Below are positions 21,993 through 35,006 of a stretch of DNA of 64,000 nucleotides, piece after piece. The translations under genes were made by a program, and so were the position numbers. The notes under the pieces were generated by a model. The model was not told the DNA's origin, searched no databases, and saw only the letters and a list, made by a program, of their open reading frames with translations. Origin of the DNA: Larix kaempferi (taxonomy: Eukaryota > Streptophyta > Pinopsida > Pinales > Pinaceae); contig BSBM01000059.1 of NCBI GenBank assembly GCA_027924585.1, forward strand, positions 4,588,001 through 4,652,000, written 5' to 3'. Within the stretch, counting starts at the first letter, position 1. Every line of letters starts with the position of its first letter.

Positions 21993-22745
21993 AGGATCAC
22001 TAAAAGAATGGCAAAGCACAGAAACAAAATGACTGTCGAGCTCGTTTAAACCATGATGATAAGAATAATCATCTCCCAACCATAGACAAAGCTATTTGTC
22101 TCCCCCGAGCTCAGACCTTCTAATAGAGAACGATGTACATCCGGATAGTAGTAGCGCAAACCTAAGAAAACATGGGAGAAACTTCTCAACAAGGAAGGTA
22201 TTCTTCGAACACTGTATTCAGACAGTCCAAATCCTAAGCAAGCAACTAGCAAACAAGTTGGAAGATTGACACATATGCAAAATAAAATAAAACCTTGAAC
22301 TCAAAGCAATAACAAGCAGGTAATATCTGGCCACATGTTTGGATGAAGTGTTCCCACATGTCCTAGAGGTAGTTATCATCCCACAGGAGGCTTGCAACGC
22401 AGTCCAACGAGTAAATGCAACTATGTAGTAAATCATAGATACTAAGTGTGGGTTGCAGGAATCTATCGTGCAGGTAGAGGACCACCGAGAGAAGAGAAAA
22501 TGGAGGGAATCCGAATCACAATAGAAAAAAGGTAAACTCGTAGTTGTCTGACCTGAAGATGAATCCCATGAATGATAAACAACCTGTAGAAATCCGCAAC
22601 GCAATCTAATCGAGGCGCTCTCTAGAAACCCTACTCTCCTCTAAATTGCATGTTGAGCAGAACCTAACAATGGAATTTGATCAGGCTCTCTAATGCCTAA
22701 GCTGAGTTGAGCCTTGACCTTGTTAATGTTTATAGCAGCATAACC
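21993..22745 (-). repeat. U0 M2 submodule
   Basis: 753-bp submodule, the first instance of M2. The LTR is cut at about 22187 (ACTTCTC/AACAAGG), followed by about 32 bp of 3' internal sequence and then a second jump at about 22219 (TATTC/AGACAGTCC) into the 3' half of the short-ORF segment. The spacer marker is at 22345. It has no promoter and no LTR terminus. Confidence 0.8.
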
Positions 22746-24712
22746 AGGATCACTAAAAGAATGGCAAAGCACAGAAACAAAATGACTGTCGACCTCGTTT
22801 AAACCATGATGATAAGAACAATCAACTCCCAACCATAGACAAAGCTATTTGTCTCCCCCGAGCTCAGACCTTCTAATAGATAACGATGTACATCCGGATA
22901 GTAGTAGCACAAAACCAGGGAAACAAGGGAGAAAATTATCCAATAGCGGAGAACCCCAAAAAAAGAATCTCTTCACTGAAGTAGCGAACCTCTCTCAGCT
23001 AGAGGGAACTTGCTTGAGTGAATGACCAAATGAGTGGTCGAACTCTCTATTTACACATATCAAAGGGTGACTTTTTTCCTAACTGGGCCAACCTAACTTT
23101 CCCTAACTGCGTCGACTTGACTGGGGCATTTCTGCCCATTTTTGGGGACAAATTGCCCACTGTTTTGGGGGAGTTTACCCACTGGGCCGACTTGTCTTGG
23201 GCTTTACATTGATACTTTCAAGTGTTTTACATGATCAAATACATTGACATCCTGTCCCATAGGAGGTACAATAACAAGATGAAATAACAATAACAATAAC
23301 TTCTGAGTTGCACTAATTCCAACACTGCCTCTCAACAAGGAAGGTATTCTTCGAACACTGCATTCTAATCTTATTCTTTCTTTCGTCGACCTATGAGGTG
23401 ATGCCCCATGCAGCTACTACCCCAACACTCCCTCTTGCCCAAGGTGGTATCATCAGCATTATCATACTGAAACACATCTCGATATCATATGTACATCAAA
23501 GTTATCTCTAACCTCTCTATATCATAAGGAAGGTCTTGCAACACAATCACAATTAGTCGAGAAGTGTCAACAAGTCAATCTTCATGCATCTGCTCAATCC
23601 AGTCCATCGGAGAACATGCACTAGCTCCACGACTCTGCACTATCCATAGGTGAGTCACACGTGCATCAGCTCAAGAACTCTGCACAGTACATCGGAGAGT
23701 CTATCATGCATCAATACAATGTGCTCAGCTCAACACAATTCATCGGGTGCCTACATCATCAACACTCCCTCCTAGCTAGAGAGGTATCATCGCGTCGGAA
23801 CACATCTTGTTATCATAAGAGGGTCCATTCAAACACAGGGAATAAGCACGTTCCACAAAGGAACCATCCCGCAATGGGACACACTCCACAAAGGAATAGA
23901 ATAACAATTATGAATGGAGTTTATTCACCACTGCTAGTTGGCCAACCTGAAGATGATACCATGAATAAGAAACGCCCTGTATAAATCTGCAACACACATC
24001 AACTCCTATTTGGATGACCTGAAGATGAATCCCACGAATGACAGACATCCTGTAGAAATCCGCAACGCGATGAGACCGAGGCGCCCTCGAGAAACCATAT
24101 ACTCCTCCAACCTTCATGCCGGCCAAGACATGGCACTTGAAGTTGTTCAGGCAGTCGAAATCCTAAGCAAGGAACTAGCAAACAAGTTGGAAGATTGATA
24201 TATATGCAAAAAAATATATAACCTTGAACTGAAAGCAATAACAAGCAGGTAATATCTGGCCACACGTTCGGATGAAGTGTTCCCACATGTCCTAGAGGTA
24301 GTTATCTTCCCACAGGAGGCTTGCAACGGAGTCCAGCGATTAAATTCAACTATGTAGTAAATCATAGATACTAAGTGTGGGTTGCAGGAATCTATCGTGC
24401 AGGTACAGTACCACCGAGAGACGAGAAAAAGAAGGGAATCCAAAGCACAATAGAAAAAAGGTAAACTCGTAGTTGTCTGACCTGAAGATGAATCCCATGA
24501 ATGATAAACACCCTGTAGAAATGCGCAACGCAATCTAATCCAGGCGCTCTCTAGAAACCCTACTCTCCTCTAAACTTCATGTTGGGCAGAACCTGACAAT
24601 GGAAGTTGATCAGGCTCTCCAAATCCTAAGCTGAGTTGAGCCTTGACCTTGTTAATGTTTACAGCAGCATAACCAGGATCACTAAAAGAATGGCAAAGCT
24701 CAAAAACAAAAT
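22746..24712 (-). repeat. U0 M3 submodule
   Basis: 1,967-bp submodule with an LTR of 579 bp (22746-23324). A 50-odd-base segment is missing from the LTR (GTCTTGGG joined to CTTTACATTG) and the TATA box is changed to TGTAAATA. The body has all internal segments (marker at 24274). U0 has no M1 before it, so it is a partial unit at the array's left edge. Its GATACCATGAATAAG variant recurs in U7. Confidence 0.8.
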
Positions 24713-25384
24713 CTGGTGAGGAGGTAACCTCTAAAGAGTATCAAAAGGGCTGGTTGCTCTTCTATGCACACCTTGAAGAACACTAGAATGGAAGGTATGG
24801 CCTGAGGGACTGTGTATTAGTGAAGGGAATACTTCCTCGTGCCAAATGTGTAGGTATTGTGGGGACCAAGCTAGGTAGATCTTGCAGAGGGTGCCCATAT
24901 CTCTATGGATCATCCCACTAGCTTAGCAATTCTTCCTTCCATTGCCTAACAGCCTGATATACCCAACTGTAGCTTGGCTTGGCTGATTTGGTGTATCTTT
25001 GGGCTATGTGTGAGTCTGTTGTTCCCTGATTCCTTGTAGAGATCATGCCCAGCTCGGGGGTGGCAGTGTGTTGAGATATTGATGATCACAACAAGCCTAT
25101 GGTTGGGTGGAACGTTGCAGTTGCATAGCCAGTTGCTTGGGACTACTTTGTTATAAGATAAGTATTCTCTTGTGTTAACTTTGCAATTATTTATTTGATG
25201 AATATTCTGAATGTATGATGGATGTGTAATTGAAATTACTTCCGTTGTGTTTTTTAATAATTATACATTTCCATATGTCTTTTTATATTATGTGAATGCT
25301 TATTTAAAAGTTCATGGGGCTAGATGCATAGCTTTAGCAGCACGTTCTCTCTATCATGCTGGTATGATGGGAGGGGACATTACA
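24713..25384 (+). mobile_element. Captured 3' fragment of a second LTR element (U1 copy)
   Basis: 672 bp present once per unit. 25069-25384 is a 316-bp LTR-like sequence starting TGTTGAGATA and ending GGGGACATTACA (TG...CA), preceded by a G-rich tract CTCGGGGGTGGCAG that fits a polypurine tract. The 356 bp before it would be the 3' end of the internal region; I see no coding domain. The 5' part is gone: the left edge joins family F LTR sequence at ACAAAAT, the right edge at TAGCGCAAAC, and about 150 bp of the host LTR is missing between. Lineage unresolved. Confidence 0.6.
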
Positions 25385-28300
25385 TAGCGCAAACCCAAGA
25401 AAACTAGGGAGAAACTTCTCCAATAGTAGAGAACGCAAAAAAACTAGTCTCTTAACAGAAGTAGCAACCTCTCTTGGCTAGACCGAACTTGCTTGAGTGA
25501 ATGAACAAAAGAGAGGTCGAGCTCTCTATTTATACACATCAAAGGGTGACATTTTCCCTGACTGGGCCGACTTAACGTTCCTAACTGCGCCGAGTTGACT
25601 AGGGCAGTTCTGCCCATTGTTTGGGACAAATTGCCCAATCTTTTGGGGCAGTTTACCCGCTGGGCCGACTTGTTTTGGGGGAATACAAAAAATTACGTTT
25701 ACTAAATCTTTTCTTTGTGATTTCACCCATAGGTTTACATTGATTCTTTCAAGTGTTTTACATGATCAAATACATTGACATCTTGTCCCATAGGAGGTAC
25801 AATAAAAAGATGAAATAAAATAGAAATAACATCTGAAGTTGCACTATTTCCAACACTTCCGCTCAACAAGGAAGGTATTCTTCGAACACTGTATTCTAAT
25901 CTTATTCTTTCTTTGGTCGACATATGAGGTGATGCCCCATGCAGCTACGAACCCAACACTCCCTCTTGGCCATGGAGGTATCATCAGCATTATCATACTG
26001 AAACACATCTCGATATCATATGTACATCACAGTTATCTCTAACCTCTCTATATCATAAGGAAGGTCTTAAAACACAATCACAGTTAGTAGAGAAGTGTCA
26101 ACAAATCAATCTTCATGCATCTGCTCAATCCAGTCTATCGGAGAACATGAAGATGAATCCCACGAATGAAAGCATCCTGTAGAAATCCGCAACGCGATGA
26201 GACCGAGGCGCCCTCGAGAAACCATATACACCTCCAACCTTCATGCTGGCCGAGACATGGCACTGGAAGTTGTTCAAGCAGTCCAAATCCTAAGCAAGCA
26301 ACTAGCAACCAAGTTGGTAGATTGATACATATGCAAAATAAAATAAAACCTTGAACTGAAAGCAATAACAAGCACGTAATATCTGGCCACACGTTTGGAT
26401 GAAGTGTTCCCACATGTCCTAGAGGTAGTTATCTTCCCACAAGAGGCTTGCAACAAAGTCCGGCGAGTAAATGCAACTATGTAGTAAATCATAGATACTA
26501 AGTGTGGGTTGCAGGAATCTATCGTGCGGGTAGAGAACCACCGATAGCAGAGAAAAAGGAGGGAATCCGAAGCACAATAGAAAAAAGATAAACCCGTAGT
26601 TGTCTGACCTGAAGATGAATCCCATGAATGATAAACACCCTATAGAAATCTGCAACGCAATCTAAGCGAGTCGCTCTCTAGAAACCCTACTCTCCACTAA
26701 ACTGCATGTTGGCCAGAACCTGACAATGGAAGTTGATCAGGCTCTGCAAATCCTAAGCTGAGTAGAGCCTTGACATTGTTAATGTTTATAGCAGCATAAC
26801 CAGGTTCACTAAAAGAATGGCAAAGCACAGAAACAAAATGACTGTCGAGCTCGTTTAAACCATGATGATAAGAATAATCATCTCCCAACCATAGACAAAG
26901 CTATTTGTCTCCCCCGAGCTCAGACCTTATAATAGAGAACGATGTACATCCGGATAGTAGTAGCGCAAACCTAAGAAAACATGGGAGAAACTTCTCAACA
27001 AGGAAGGTATTCTTCGAACACTGTATTCAGACAGTCCAAATCCTAAGCAAGCAACTAGCAAACAAGTTAGAAGATTGACACATATGCAAAATAAAATAAA
27101 ACCTTGAACTCAAAGCAATAACAAGCAGGTAATATCTGGCCACATGTTTGGATGAAGTGTTCCCACATGTCCTAGAGGTAGTTATCATCCCACAGGAGGC
27201 TTGCAACGCAGTCCAGCGAGTAAATGCAACTATGTAGTAAATCATAGATACTAAGTGTGGGTTGCAGGAATCTATCGTGCAGGTAGAGGACCACCGAGAG
27301 AAGAGAAAATGGAGGGAATCCGAATCACAATAGAAAAAAGGTAAACTCGTAGTTGTCTGACCTGAAGATGAATCCCATGAATGATAAACAACCTGTAGAA
27401 ATCCGCAACGCAATCTAATCGAGGCGCTCTCTAGAAACCCTACTCTCCTCTAAATTGCATGTTGAGCAGAACCTAACAATGGAATTTGATCAGGCTCTCT
27501 AATGCCTAAGCTGAGTTGAGCCTTGACCTTGTTAATGTTTATAGCAGCATAACCAGGATCACTAAAAGAATGGCAAAGCACAGAAACAAAATGACTGTCG
27601 ACCTCGTTTAAACCATGATGATAAGAACAATCAACTCCCAACCATAGACAAAGCTATTTGTCTCCCCCGAGCTCAGACCTTCTAATAGATAACGATGTAC
27701 ATCCGGATAGTAGTAGCACAAAACAAGGAAAACAAGGGAGAAACTTATCCAATAGCGGAGAACCCCAAAAAATGAATCTCTTCACTGAAGTAGCGAACCT
27801 CTCTCAGCTAGAGGGAACTTGCTTGAGTGAATGACCAAATGAGTGGTCGAACTCTCTATTTACACACATCAAAGGGTGACTTTTTTCCTGACTGGGCCAA
27901 CCTAACTTTCCCTAACTGCGTCGACTTGACTGGGGCATTTCTGCCCATTTTTGGGGACAAATTGCCCACTGTTTTGGGGGAGTTTACCCACTGGACCGAC
28001 TTGTCTTGGGCTTTACATTGATACTTTCAAGTGTTTTACATGATCAAATACATTGACATCCTGTCCCATAGGAGGTACAATAACAAGATGAAATAACAAT
28101 AACAATAACTTCTGAGTTGCACTAATTCCAACACTGCCTCTCAACAAGGAAGGTATTCTTCGAACACTGCATTCTAATCTTATTCTTTCTTTCGTCGACC
28201 TATGAGGTGATGCCCCATGCAGCTACTACCCCAACACTCCCTCTTGCCCAAGGTGGTATCATCAGCATTATCATACTGAAACACATCTCGATATCATATG

Positions 28301-29522
28301 TACATCAAAGTTATCTCTAACCTCTCTATATCATAAGGAAGGTCTTGCAACACAATCACAGTTAGTCGAGAAGTGTCAACAAGTCAATCTTCATGCATCT
28401 GCTCAATCCAGTCCATCGGAGAACATGCACTAGCTCCACGACTCTGCACTATCCATAGGTGAGTCACACGTGCATCAGCTCAAGAACTCTGCACAGTACA
28501 TCGGAGAGTCTATCATGCATCAATACAATGTGCTCAGCTCAACCCAATTCATCGGATGCCTACATCATCAACACTCCCTCCTAGCTAGAGAGGTAACATC
28601 GCGTCGGAACACATCTTGTTATCATAAGAGGGTCCATTCAAACACAGGGAATAAGCACGTTCCACAAAGGAACCATCCCGCAATGGGACACACTCCACAA
28701 AGGAATAGAATAACAATTATGAATGGAGTTTATTCACCACTGCTAGTTGGCCAACCTGAAGATGATCCCATGAATAAGAAACGCCCTGTTTAAATCTGCA
28801 ACACACATCAACTCCTATTTGGATGACCTGAAGATGAATCCCACGAATGACAGACATCCTGCAGAAATCCGCAACGCGATGAGACCGAGGCGCCCTCGAG
28901 AAACCATATACTCCTCCAACCTTCATGCCGGCCAAGACATGGCACTTGAAGTTGTTCAGGCAGTCGAAATCCGAAGCAAGGAACTAGCAAACAAAGTTGG
29001 AAGATTGAGATATATGCAAAAAAATATATAACCTTGAACTGAAAGCAATAACAAGCAGGTAATATCTGGCCACACGTTCGGATGAAGTGTTCCCACATGT
29101 CCTAGAGGTAGTTATCTTCCCACAGGAGGCTTGCAACGGAGTCCAGCGATTAAATTCAACTATGTAGTAAATCATAGATACTAAGTGTGGGTTTCAGGAA
29201 TCTATCGTGCAGGTACAGTACCACCGAGAGACGAGAAAAAGAAGGGAATCCAAAGCACAATAGAAAAAAGGTAAACTCGTAGTTGTCTGACCTGAAGATG
29301 AATCCCATGAATGATAAACACCCTGTAGAAATGCGCAACGCAATCTAACCCAGGCGCTCTCTAGAAACCCTACTCTCCTCTAAACTGCATGTTGGGCAGA
29401 ACCTGACAATGGAAGTTGATCAGGCTCTCCAAATCCTAAGCTGAGTTGAGCCTTGACCTTGTTAATGTTTGCAGCAGCATAACCAGGATCACTAAAAGAA
29501 TGGCAAAGCTCAGAGACAAAAT
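24713..29522. repeat. Array unit U1
   Basis: M1 24713-26801 (LTR remainder 25385-25855, TATA box 25527-25534, GCCGAC at 25567 and 25664), M2 26802-27554, M3 27555-29522 (LTR 27555-28133). It is the most distinct complete unit: its captured fragment starts CTGGTGAG rather than CTAGTGAG, and the M3 short ORF carries an extra base near 28993 that shifts its last codons. M3 has GATCCCATGAATAAG, close to U0. Confidence 0.9.
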
Positions 29523-30195
29523 CTAGTGAGGAGGTAACCTCTCAAGAGTATCAAAAGGGTTGGTTGCTCTTCTATGCACACCTTGAAGAACACTAGAATG
29601 GAAGGTATGGCCTGAGGGACAGTGTATTAGTGAAGGGAATACTTCCTCGTGCCAAATGTGTAGGTATTGTGGGGACCAAGCTAGGTAGATCTTGCAGAGG
29701 GTGCCCATATCTCTATGGATGATCCGACTAGCTTAGCAATTCTTCCTTCCATTGCCTAACAGCCTGATATACCCAACTGTAGCTTGGCTTGGCTGATTTG
29801 TTGTATCTTTGGGCTATGTGTGAGTCTGTTGTTCCCTGATTCCTTGTAGAGATCATGCCCAGCTGGGGGGGTGGCAGTGTGTTGAGATATTGATGATCAC
29901 AACTGGCCTATGGTTGGGTGGAACGTTGCAGTTGCATAGCCAGTTGCTTGGGACTACTTTGTTATAAGATAAGTATTCTCTTGTGTTAACTTTGCAATTA
30001 TTTATTTGATGAATATTCTGAATGTATGATGGATGTGTAATTGAAATTACTTCCGTTGTGTTTTTTAATAATTATACATTTCCATATGTCTTTTTATATT
30101 ATATGAATGCTTATTTAAAAGTTCATGGGGCTAGATGCCTAGCTTTAGCATCACGTTCTCTCTATCATGCTGGTATGATGGGAGGGGACATTACA
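29523..30195 (+). mobile_element. Captured LTR-element fragment, U2 copy
   Basis: 673 bp; the LTR is 29880-30195 (316 bp). The G tract before the LTR reads AGCTGGGGGGG (C changed and one G more than elsewhere), explaining the extra base. GGGACAGTGTATT subtype, shared with U3, U4 and U6. Confidence 0.6.
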
Positions 30196-33100
30196 TAGCG
30201 CAAACCCAAGAAAACAAGGGAGAAACTTCCACAATAGTAGAGAACGCAAAAAAACTATTCTCTTAACTGAAGTAGCAACCTCTCTTGGATAGACCGAACT
30301 TGCTTGAGTGAATGAACAAAAGAGAGGTCGAGCTCTCTATTTATACACATCCAAGGGTGACATTTTCCCTGACTGGGCCGACTTAACGTTCCCTAACTGC
30401 GCCGAGTTGACTAGGGCAATTCTGCCCATTGTTTTGGACAAATTGCCCAATCTTTTGGGGCAGTTTACCCGCTGGGCCGACTTGTTTTGGGGGAATACAA
30501 AAAATTACGTTTACTAAATCTTTTCTTTGTGATTTCACCCGTAGGTTTACATTGATTCTTTCAAGTGTTTTACATGATCAAATACATTGACATCTTGTCC
30601 CATAGGAGGTACAATAAAAAGATGAAATAAAATGGAAATAACATCTGAAGTTGCATTATTTCCAACACTTCTGCTCAACAAGGAAGGTATTCTTCGAACA
30701 CTGTATTCTAATCTTATTCTTTCTTTGGTCGACATATGAGGTGATGCCCCATGCAGCTACGAACCCAACACTCCCTCTTGGCCATGGAGGTATCATCAGC
30801 ATTATCATACTGAAACACATCTCGATATCATATGTACATCACAGTTATCTCTAACCTCTCTATATCATAAGGAAGGTCTTAAAACATAATCACAGTTAGT
30901 AGAGAAGTGTCAACAAATCAATCTTCATGCATCTGCTCAATCCAGTCTATCGGAGAACATGAAGATGAATCCCATGAATGACAAACATCCTGTAGAAATC
31001 CGCAACGCGATGAGACCGAGGCGCCCTCGAGAAACCATATACACCTCCAACCTTCATGCTGGCCGAGACATGGCACTGGAAGTTGTTCAAGCAGTCCAAA
31101 TCCTAAGCAAGCAACTAGCAACCAAGTTGGTAGATTGATACATATGCAAAATAAAATAAAACCTTGAACTGAAAGCAATAACAAGCACGTAATATCTGGC
31201 CACACGTTTGGATGAAGTGTTCCCACATGTCCTAGAGGTAGTTATCTTCCCACAAGAGGCTTGCAACAAAGTCCGACGAGTAAATGCAACTATGTAGTAA
31301 ATCATAGATACTAAGTGTGGGTTGCAGGAATCTATCGTGCGGGTAGAGAACCACCGATAGCAGAGAAAAAGGAGGGAATCCGAAGCACAATAGAAAAAAG
31401 ATAAACCCGTAGTTGTCTGACCTGAAGATGAATCCCATGAATGATAAACACCCTATAGAAATCTGCAACGCAATCTAAGCGAGTCGCTCTCTAGAAACCC
31501 TACTCTCCACTAAACTGCATGTTGGCCAGAACCTGACAATGGAAGTTGATTAGGCTCTGCAAATCCTAAGCTGAGTAGAGCCTTGACCTTGTTAATGTTT
31601 ATAGCAGCATAACCAGGTTCACTAAAAGAATGGCAAAGCACAGAAACAAAATGACTGTCGAGCTCGTTTAAACCATGATGATAAGAATAATCATCTCCCA
31701 ACCATAGACAAAGCTATTTGTCTCCCCCGAGCTCAGACCTTCTAATAGAGAACGATGTACATCCGGATAGTAGTAGCGCAAACCTAAGAAAACATGGGAG
31801 AAACTTCTCAACAAGGAAGGTATTCTTCGAACACTGTATTCAGACAGTCCAAATCCTAAGCAAGCAACTAGCAAACAAGTTGGAAGATTGACACATATGC
31901 AAAATAAAATAAAACCTTGAACTCAAAGCAATAACAAGCAGGTAATATCTGGCCACATGTTTGGATGAAGTGTTCCCACATGTCCTAGAGATAGTTATCA
32001 TCCCACAGGAGGCTTGCAACGCAGTCCAGCGAGTAAATGCAACTATGTAGTAAATCATAGATACTAAGTGTGGGTTGCAGGAATCTATCGTGCAGGTAGA
32101 GGACCACCGAGAGAAGAGAAAATGGAGGGAATCCGAATCACAATAGAAAAAAGGTAAACTCGTAGTTGTCTGACCTGAAGATGAATCCCATGAATGATAA
32201 ACAACCTGTAGAAATCCGCAACGCAATCTAATCGAGGCGCTCTCTAGAAGCCCTACTCTCCTCTAAATTGCATGTTGAGCAGAACCTAACAATGGAATTT
32301 GATCAGGCTCTCTAATGCCTAAGCTGAGTTGAGCCTTGACCTTGTTAATGTTTATAGCAGCATAACCAGGATCACTAAAAGAATGGCAAAGCACAGAAAC
32401 AAAATGACTGTCGACCTCGTTTAAACCATGATGATAAGAACAATCAACTCCCAACCATAGACAAAGCTATTTGTCTCCCCCGAGCTCAGACCTTCTAATA
32501 GATAACGATGTACATCCGGATAGTAGTAGCACAAAACCAGGAAAACAAGGGAGAAACTTATCCAATAGTGGAGAACCCCAAAAAATGAATCTCTTCACTG
32601 AAGTAGCGAACCTCTCTCAGCTAGAGGGAACTTGCTTGAGTGAATGACCAAATGAGTGGTCGAACTCTCTATTTACACACATCAAAGGGTGACTTTTTTC
32701 CTGACTGGGCCAACCTAACTTTCCCTAACTGCGTCGACTTGACTGGGGCATTTCTGCCCATTTTTGGGGACAAATTGCCCACTGTTTTGGGGGAGTTTAC
32801 CCACTGGGCGGACTTGTCTTGGGCTTTACATTGATACTTTCAAGTGTTTTACATGATCAAATACATTGACATCCTGTCCCATAGGAGGTACAATAACAAG
32901 ATGAAATAACAATAACAATAACTTATGAGTTGCACTAATTCCAACACTGCCTCTCAACAAGGAAGGTATTCTTCGAACACTGCATTCTAATCTTATTCTT
33001 TCTTTCGTCGACCTATGAGGTGATGCCCCATGCAGCTACTACCCCAACACTCCCTCTTGCCCAAGGTGGTATCATCAGCATTATCATACTGAAACACATC

Positions 33101-34334
33101 TCGATATCATATGTACATCAAAGTTATCTCTAACCTCTCTATATCATAAGGAAGGTCTTGCAACACAATCACAGTTAGTCGAGAAGTGTCAACAAGTCAA
33201 TCTTCATGCATCTGCTCAATCCAGTCCATCGGAGAACATGCACTAGCTCCACGACTCTGCACTATCCATAGGTGAGTCACACGTGCATCAGCTCAAGAAC
33301 TCTGCACAGTACATCGGAGAGTCTATCATGCATCAATACAATGTGCTCAGCTCAACCCAATTCATCGGGTGCCTACATCATCAACACTCCTTCCTAGCTA
33401 GAGAGGTAACATCGCGTCGGAACACATCTTGTTATCATAAGAGGGTCCATTCAAACACAGGGAATAAGCACCTTCCACAAAGGAACCATTCCGCAATGGG
33501 ACACACTCCACAAAGGAATAGAATAACAATTATGAATGGAGTTTATTCACCACTGCTAGTTGGCCAACCTGAAGGTGATCCCATGAATAACAAACGCCCT
33601 GTATAAATCTGCAACACACATCAACTCCTATTTGGATGACCTGAAGATGAATCCCACGAATGACAGACATCCTGTAGAAATCCGCAACGCGATGAGACCG
33701 ATGCGCCCTCGAGAAACCATATACTCCTCCAACCTTCATGCCGGCCAAGACATGGCACTTGAAGTTGTTCAGGCAGTCGAAATCCTAAGCAAGGAACTAG
33801 CAAACAAGTTGGAAGATTGATATATATGCAAAACAATATATAACCTTGAACTGAAAGCAATAACAAGCAGGTAATATCTGGCCACACGTTCGGATGAAGT
33901 GTTCCCACATGTCCTAGAGGTAGTTATCTTCCCACAGGAGGCTTGCAACGGAGTCCAGCGATTAAATTCAACTATGTAGTAAATCATAGATACTAAGTGT
34001 GGGTTGCAGGAATCTATCGTGCAGGTACAGTACCACCGAGAGACGAGAAAAAGAAGGGAATCCAAAGCACAATAGAAAAAAGGTAAACTCGTAGGTTTCT
34101 GACCTGAAGATGAATCCCATGAATGATAAACACCCTGTAGAAATGCGCAACGCAATCTAATCCAGGCGCTCTCTAGAAACCCTACTCTCCTCTAAACTAC
34201 ATGTTGGGCAGAACCTGACAATGGAAGTTGATCAGGCTCTCCAAATCCTAAGCTGAGTTGAGCCTTGACCTTGTTAATGTTTACAGCAGCATAACCAGGA
34301 TCACTAAAAGAATGGCAAAGCTCAGAAACAAAAT
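29523..34334. repeat. Array unit U2
   Basis: M1 29523-31614 (LTR remainder 30196-30667), M2 31615-32367, M3 32368-34334 (LTR 32368-32946). Shares with U3 the variants GAGATAGTTATC (near 31988), TCTAGAAGCCC (near 32244) and ACTTATGAG (near 32920). Its M3 variants CCATTCCGC and GAAGGTGATCC recur in U5, three units away. Confidence 0.9.
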
Positions 34335-35006
34335 CTAGTGAGGAGGTAACCTCTCAAGAGTATCAAAAGGGTTGGTTGCTCTTCTATGCACACCTTGAAG
34401 AACACTAGAATGGAAGGTATGGCCTGAGGGACAGTGTATTAGTGAAGGGAATACTTCCTCGTGCCAAATGTGTAGGTATTGTGGGGACCAAGCTAGGTAG
34501 ATCTTGCAGAGGGTGCCCATATCTCTATGGATGATCCGACTAGCTTAGCAATTCTTCCTTCCATTGCCTAACAGCCTGATATACCCAACTGTAGCTTGGC
34601 TTGGCTGATTTGTTGTATCTTTGGGCTATGTGTGAGTCTGTTGTTCCCTGATTCCTTGTAGAGATCATGCCCAGCTCGGGGGTGGCAGTGTGTTGAGATA
34701 TTGATGATCACAACTGGCCTATGGTTGGGTGGAACGTTGCAGTTGCATAGCCAGTTGCTTGGGACTACTTTGTTATAAGATAAGTATTCTCTTGTGTTAA
34801 CTTTGCAATTATTTATTTGATGAATATTCTGAATGTATGATGGATGTGTAATTGAAATTACTTCCGTTGTGTTTTTTAATAATTATACATTTCCATATGT
34901 CTTTTTATATTATGTGAATGCTTATTTAAAAGTTCATGGGGCTAGATGCGTAGCTTTAGCACCACGTTCTCTCTATCATGCTGGTATGATGGGAGGGGAC
35001 ATTACA
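34335..35006 (+). mobile_element. Captured LTR-element fragment, U3 copy
   Basis: 672 bp; LTR 34691-35006 (316 bp). Has the TAGATGCGTAGC variant also found in U4 and U6. Confidence 0.6.

Noticed and set aside
22218-22604. 128-codon minus-strand frame repeated in most modules
   Set aside because: It spans LTR-flanking spacer and short-ORF DNA, has no recognisable domain, and is broken or shifted in several copies (for example 17866-18096, 26274-26492). Its recurrence follows from DNA copying, not shown selection.
25069-25384. 316-bp sequence as a DNA transposon or MITE
   Set aside because: Its ends are TG...CA with only a 3-bp inverted match, and a G-rich tract precedes it; this fits an LTR better than terminal inverted repeats.
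28470-28793. 107-codon plus-strand frame (MHQLKNSAQ...) in each M3
   Set aside because: It runs antisense through polypurine-tract and CATCGG-repeat sequence of the LTR element; low-complexity His/Asn-rich composition and no domain. Treated as non-coding.
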